Source: Nectonema munidae
Taxonomy: Eukaryota > Nematomorpha > Nectonematoida > Nectonematidae
Reading direction: 5' to 3'
Assembly: GCA_030549495.1 (NCBI GenBank)
Contig: JAUIRK010000915.1
Span: 124,001 to 188,000, forward strand
DNA: 64,000 nucleotides
The position numbers and the translations under genes are program-made. Below are positions 59,534 through 64,000 of this stretch, one piece after another (position 1 is the first letter of the stretch; each line of letters starts with the position of its first letter). The notes below the pieces were generated by a model. The model saw only the letters and a list, made by a program, of their open reading frames with translations. It made no database searches and had not been told where the DNA came from.

Positions 59534-62500
59534 TTTATATTTAAAAGAGGAAAACATCTTTATAATCAAATGATCACATTTGTCCACTTCCCTTTTTGTT
59601 AGCTAATCTTGTGTCTATGGCGAATATCCTGTTGTTTCTTGGAACCCCAATATATATTCATTCTATTTCTTGTCTTGCGAAGTGCAAGAGTGATTAGGTG
59701 AAGCCCTGCATATCATGTTTTGGTCATGAATTATTTTATTCATTGTATGAAATATAAGAAGTAAAATAAGGATTTGAATAATAACGAAATCCTTTGAATC
59801 AAATTCAGATTCGGAATGAGACAAGCGACTTCAATGTTAGCTTTCCTTACTTCGCTGTAGGTGGTAATTCCATTGATTGGCAACAAGAATTGTTTTAGAT
59901 TACTCTTACACCATCCTTTCTTCACTTCTCGCTTTTCAAGGATTTTTCAGGGATCATTTGTTTCCTTAATTCCATTGAATTTTGTTCAAAGTACGTTTAC
60001 AGGCACACTGATTTAAACGTCGCTGTGTCCATTTTATCTCTATTCCGTTTTTTCAAACGTCTATATGTGCGAAGAAGCTTTTCTCACTGGAAGCAACTAT
60101 GCAGGTAATGAGAAGACTATAGTTCAAAAACTTGCTTAATTTATTGGATACATTCCGTGATCTTCATTTTTATGATAAAAGTATTTTCATACGAAAATTT
60201 GTAAAGATGAAAAAAAAGTTGATTTCTGAAGAAATGACATTTAAGTCAAAACAAGGAGCAAACAGATAAAAATTCAACAAATAAAATTTCCATGTTTATC
60301 AATTTATTTAAAAATATTAAGCAAAATTCACTTACCTACGTATATAAACAACTAATACATATGTTCTTTTTATCCACTAGAAACAACAATTTCGGAATAA
60401 CTCTCAATTCCATAAACTCGAAAGCAAGAAGAATTATCAAAAGATGAGGGTATAATACGTTGTCGTGAAGTTAATAAACAAAATAGCTTACCTATTATAC
60501 TACAATGAATCCTTTTTATGTAAATAAACGAAAGCTTTGAAAGAGAATTTTAATCAAAATTGAAGTTTATTGTGAATATATCTGAGTGTTTTAATTAACT
60601 ATATACCAACGTTAAATGTGTCAATCACTTGCATGAACCAATCAAAACTATGCATTGTCAAAAGCAACAAACACCACTTTGTGATAATATTGTGAAATTA
60701 AATAAACACGGCATAATAAGTTTAATAGGAGCTTTGTTAATCTACGCTTTAACAATATTAAAAGTTCTTATAGAGTTGAAGAGTTATTAACATTATCCTA
60801 TAAAATAATATACTGGAATTCTTTTATACTTTTGTGTTGCGAATATAAAGAAATCTATATCATTTTTGATTATATGAAAAACAATGGAATTCAAATCGTT
60901 TCGCTCGAAAACTTTTGTATATATCATGTTCATGCAAAAATGTGAGACAAAAATTTGTGTAAGACTTCTTGAATGAAGTTTACAAGGTTTGAGGTTTTTA
61001 TACTGAATTTCTTTGAATGTATACTCCCCTTTTTGAAATGAAAGCTTGTCTTTGCTATTTATTGACATAAATATTCTTAAACCTTTATTAAAAAATTAAA
61101 GCAACTAACAAATGGCGGGGGGAGGGGGAGGAAAAATGTGATTTGAAGGAATGAATCGTATCTCTATATCCTTAAACTGTATAAAGTCACAAAGCGACTC
61201 AAATTTTTTCTTTGTGCTAATCCTCATCCTCAATTTTATGAGCCTGTGGAAGGATTAAGGTATTCACTAACTTTTTCGGTAAGAAAACCTCGCATTCCCT
61301 ATATTTTTATGTAAAATAAAATATTCATGCTTGATAAAACTATCGTGTGATTGTGAAAATTATATTATCTCTCCATTTTATAAGTATAATATTTGTTTTT
61401 GAAAAAATTTCTCAATAATTTGTAACAAATTCTCTAATTGATGTTTTAAATGAAAAATTAAAACAGAATATTCTTTATCTTTGTAAAACCTAATTGATAA
61501 AAAGAAAAACAGTAAAGCATGTAGTAGGGAATAAATTGTATAATAAGCAGTTATTTAAATGAGTTATTTAAGTATGAAGTTAGATGGTTAATCAATACCC
61601 ATTATAATTCATTATTTTTTTTCTCTATTTCGAATTTTTTAACAATTCAATGTGATGGAAATAATTTAGAGGTTTTAGTTAGAGTGTAAATTTAAGCAGA
61701 AAGGCTGAAATTATACTAAAAAAATTTTTTTAAAAATTCAACCTGTGAGAAAAACATAAAATAGCTTGTAATAAGATTTTCAATGAAACTGTTGCCTCTT
61801 TCATGAAAATTTAGCACGGCTTTTCTTCAAAACGTGACAAATTTTGCGTATAGCTGTTTTTGCAATGTGCAATCTAACACTTGACTTAGTGTAAACCTTA
61901 ATATCAAAGTTAAATATAAATATTTTTAGTCCTGATTCTATACCTGAAATTGATAATGGGAGAAGGGTGAAGTAAATTAGAAATTTCTTCGAACACCAAA
62001 TATAAAATGGGCTCAACCAAAAATTGAGATCCCTAAAGATTTACAAAAGATATCATTTTTAGTCATGGTATAAAACCTTCACTTGGTTAAAGTGCATATC
62101 TAGCTATAGATGATACAGATAGAATGTGAGCATCCGTTTCAACAACTGGTAAATGGCAATAAGGAGGGATAAATGCTAATTACATAGGGCGGGTAAAAGT
62201 CAATAAAGTCAAAACATTTCTTTACTATTTTTTCTGCCCAAAAAATAATTTTGAGTGGATTTCAAGTATATTTATGTAAGTTTTTTTTAGTTTTTGTTAG
62301 GTCAATAAAGTCAATAAAGTCAAAAAATCCCTATCTTTTTTCGTGATTTTTTTGTTATACTTGATTGTTGTTTTTTTTTCATTTCTTAGGTTAAGAAGTT
62401 TTAAATCAGAACTATTTAGTTTCTTATATAAGTAGTTTTCACTATATTTCGTTTCTTTTATATTTCCATTTGAATGCAAAGTCAAAAATAAATATATATA

Positions 62501-62639
62501 AATAAATGAACATAAGTCAGAGCTATAACATACCGCATTATATTTATACTTTCACTATTTGCTTTACAACTGATGCATCTATAAACATATTTTTTAGACA
62601 GAATTAACTATTACTTACGCATCTTAGAATGCCCAAATC

Positions 62640-63976
62640 ATGATATATCAAAAATTAACTCACATGTGAAAAAATATCCAAATAAATTCACTATTTCACC
62701 TAATGGAGAACTTTTTTGTGAACTTTGTAAAGTAGTCTGTCAAGTTTGAAAAAACATTTTTTATTGAAAAACATAGAGAAGGAAAAAAACATAATAGCTT
62801 AATAGAATGCTGTAATCAAAACCAACGTGTCAGCACCTACTTCAATCCTGTGAAAAAAGAGTTTTCAAAAAAAGTAGTAGGGCCATTTTTAGAAGAAAAC
62901 CTTCCTTTGCATAAGCTTTGCCATCCAAGTTAGACAAAGTAGATCAATCATCGATGAAATCACTGAAGAAAAACTGTTAGAAATTAAAAATTTTCTCTTT
63001 CAAAACGAAACGACGTTTTTCTTTCAAAAAACGAGAGTGACGTTTCATCAAAAATTATAGTAAATGCTTTGATTGGGGATGTTGAAAAAACCGAGCTTAC
63101 TTGGCTTGTAGACTGCAAATTACTGGAGGAACATTTAAATTCAAGTAAAGTTTCGCATTTAGTTGATGATATTCTCAAAAAATTTGAAGTCGAAAGAGAA
63201 AATTTTCTTCTTTTTCTTTCAGACGCTGCAAAGTATAATATTTGTGCTGCAAAATCTTTGAAGTTTTTTTTTCCGATTATGTTCCATGTGACAGGTGTTG
63301 CACATTTATAGCATAATTGTGCTATGAAAGTGAAGTCATTCTACAAAAATGTAGATGAATTGATTGGCTCTGTAAAACTGCTCACTTGTAAAAATAAATT
63401 CAGAAAAAATTTGTTCAAATCAATTGGGTTTCCTTCGTGTCTTATTGATACAAGATGGGCAAGCTGGTTAAAAGCAGCAAATTATTATTCAGAAAACCTG
63501 CCAGCAATCAAAGAAATAGTCAATAGAATTGAAAACGACGAAAGTATTTTTGTTAAGAGAGCACGTGAAGCTGTTAATGATGAAGGTTTAGCCAGAAGCT
63601 TATTTGACATAAAGTCCAACTACTTTCAAATTTGTGAAATAGTAAAAAAATCGCTTTCACCAAAGTTCTCTATAAAAATTGCTTATCAAACATATTTAGA
63701 TCTAAAGTTTGAAAAAGACGAGTGTAGATTGAAAAAATATATTGACAAAAGGTTTCAATTTTAGACATCATGAACCTCCAAAACAAAGACATATCTCCAT
63801 CAACCTACTTTTTTTTGCAAAATTGTCAGGCGACTTCTACGGCAGTAGAACCTTTATTTTCTTTGACGAAAAAATTTTTAACTAAAGACAGAAATTTCAA
63901 AACTGAAAATGTTTCTAAATATATTATATGTTATTTCAATGCAATATCTGCAAATAATACTTTTGAAGATTTATAA
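62640..63976 (+). pseudogene. hAT transposase pseudogene, CGBP1-like group
   Basis: Plus-strand pieces give one decayed transposase: a zinc finger at about 62710-62800 (LFCELCKVVC with EKHREGKKH), then LIGDVEKTELTWLVDCKLLE (63069), LFLSDAAKYN, IDTRWASWLKAANYYSENLP (63450-63510), and the C-terminal hAT dimerisation box CQATSTAVEPLFSLTKKFLT (63825-63885). Stops at about 62750 and 63309, another after 63762, and frame changes before 63060 show that it is broken, though 63324-63764 is still open. The zinc finger and the TRWASWL box resemble transposases related to CGG-repeat-binding protein 1; that link is inference. The 3' end of the element lies near or beyond the window edge. Confidence 0.75.
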
Positions 63977-64000
63977 AAAAATATTTTCTTCTAAACTTGT

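Larger units (their letters stand above)
55320..62630. other. gene-poor spacer with MITEs
   Basis: AT-rich DNA with three TTAA-type MITEs (56460, 58840 and 59404), interrupted GAT repeats near 58257-58296, a (TTA)n tract at 59095-59121 and repeated TCAATAAAG words at 62199-62325. The longest frames (58981-59214 +, 60793-61068 -) are low in complexity. Confidence 0.45.

Overview
The window looks like nuclear DNA of an arthropod, most probably a copepod such as a sea louse. It is very AT-rich, with small exons, long introns and dense transposon debris. It holds two recognisable host genes, one unrecognised intronless ORF, and many DNA-transposon remnants. The organism call is inference from protein similarity and base composition; no marker gene settles it.

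Layout. 1562-21591 (+): a complete seven-exon SNAP-25 gene, about 20 kb for a 204-residue SNARE. Its introns carry an unidentified decayed coding segment (2740-3545), a ZBED5/SCAND3-like hAT remnant (6226-7816), a tRNA-like sequence (9012-9083), a piggyBac element broken by a Harbinger-type MITE (9698-12664), a LINE fragment (13370-14025) and several TTAA-flanked MITEs. 21.6-36.6 kb: gene-poor, with one decayed transposon of a family I cannot name (26598-28615). 36611-36855: a short element with inverted ends, Pol III-like boxes and a hammerhead ribozyme fold, the most interesting item here. 38622-46349 (+): an aquaporin in at least five exons, with a pure (TC)161 tract next to its first mapped splice donor and a hAT transposon in its largest mapped intron; that hAT contains a Merlin-type transposase gene. 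46.4-54.2 kb: gene-poor, with a possible SINE and a compact GC-rich hairpin cluster (52958-53056). 54239-55312 (-): a 357-codon ORF. 55.3-62.6 kb: only MITEs and simple repeats. 62640-64000: a second hAT transposase, running to the window edge.

The host genes are unrelated in function: SNAP-25 drives synaptic vesicle fusion at the plasma membrane, and the aquaporin is a membrane channel. Nothing suggests an operon or a shared pathway. Mobile DNA explains most of the remaining recognisable structure: piggyBac and at least nine TTAA-flanked MITEs, hAT, Merlin, Harbinger-like MITEs, a LINE and SINE-like units, with three clear cases of one element inserted in another.
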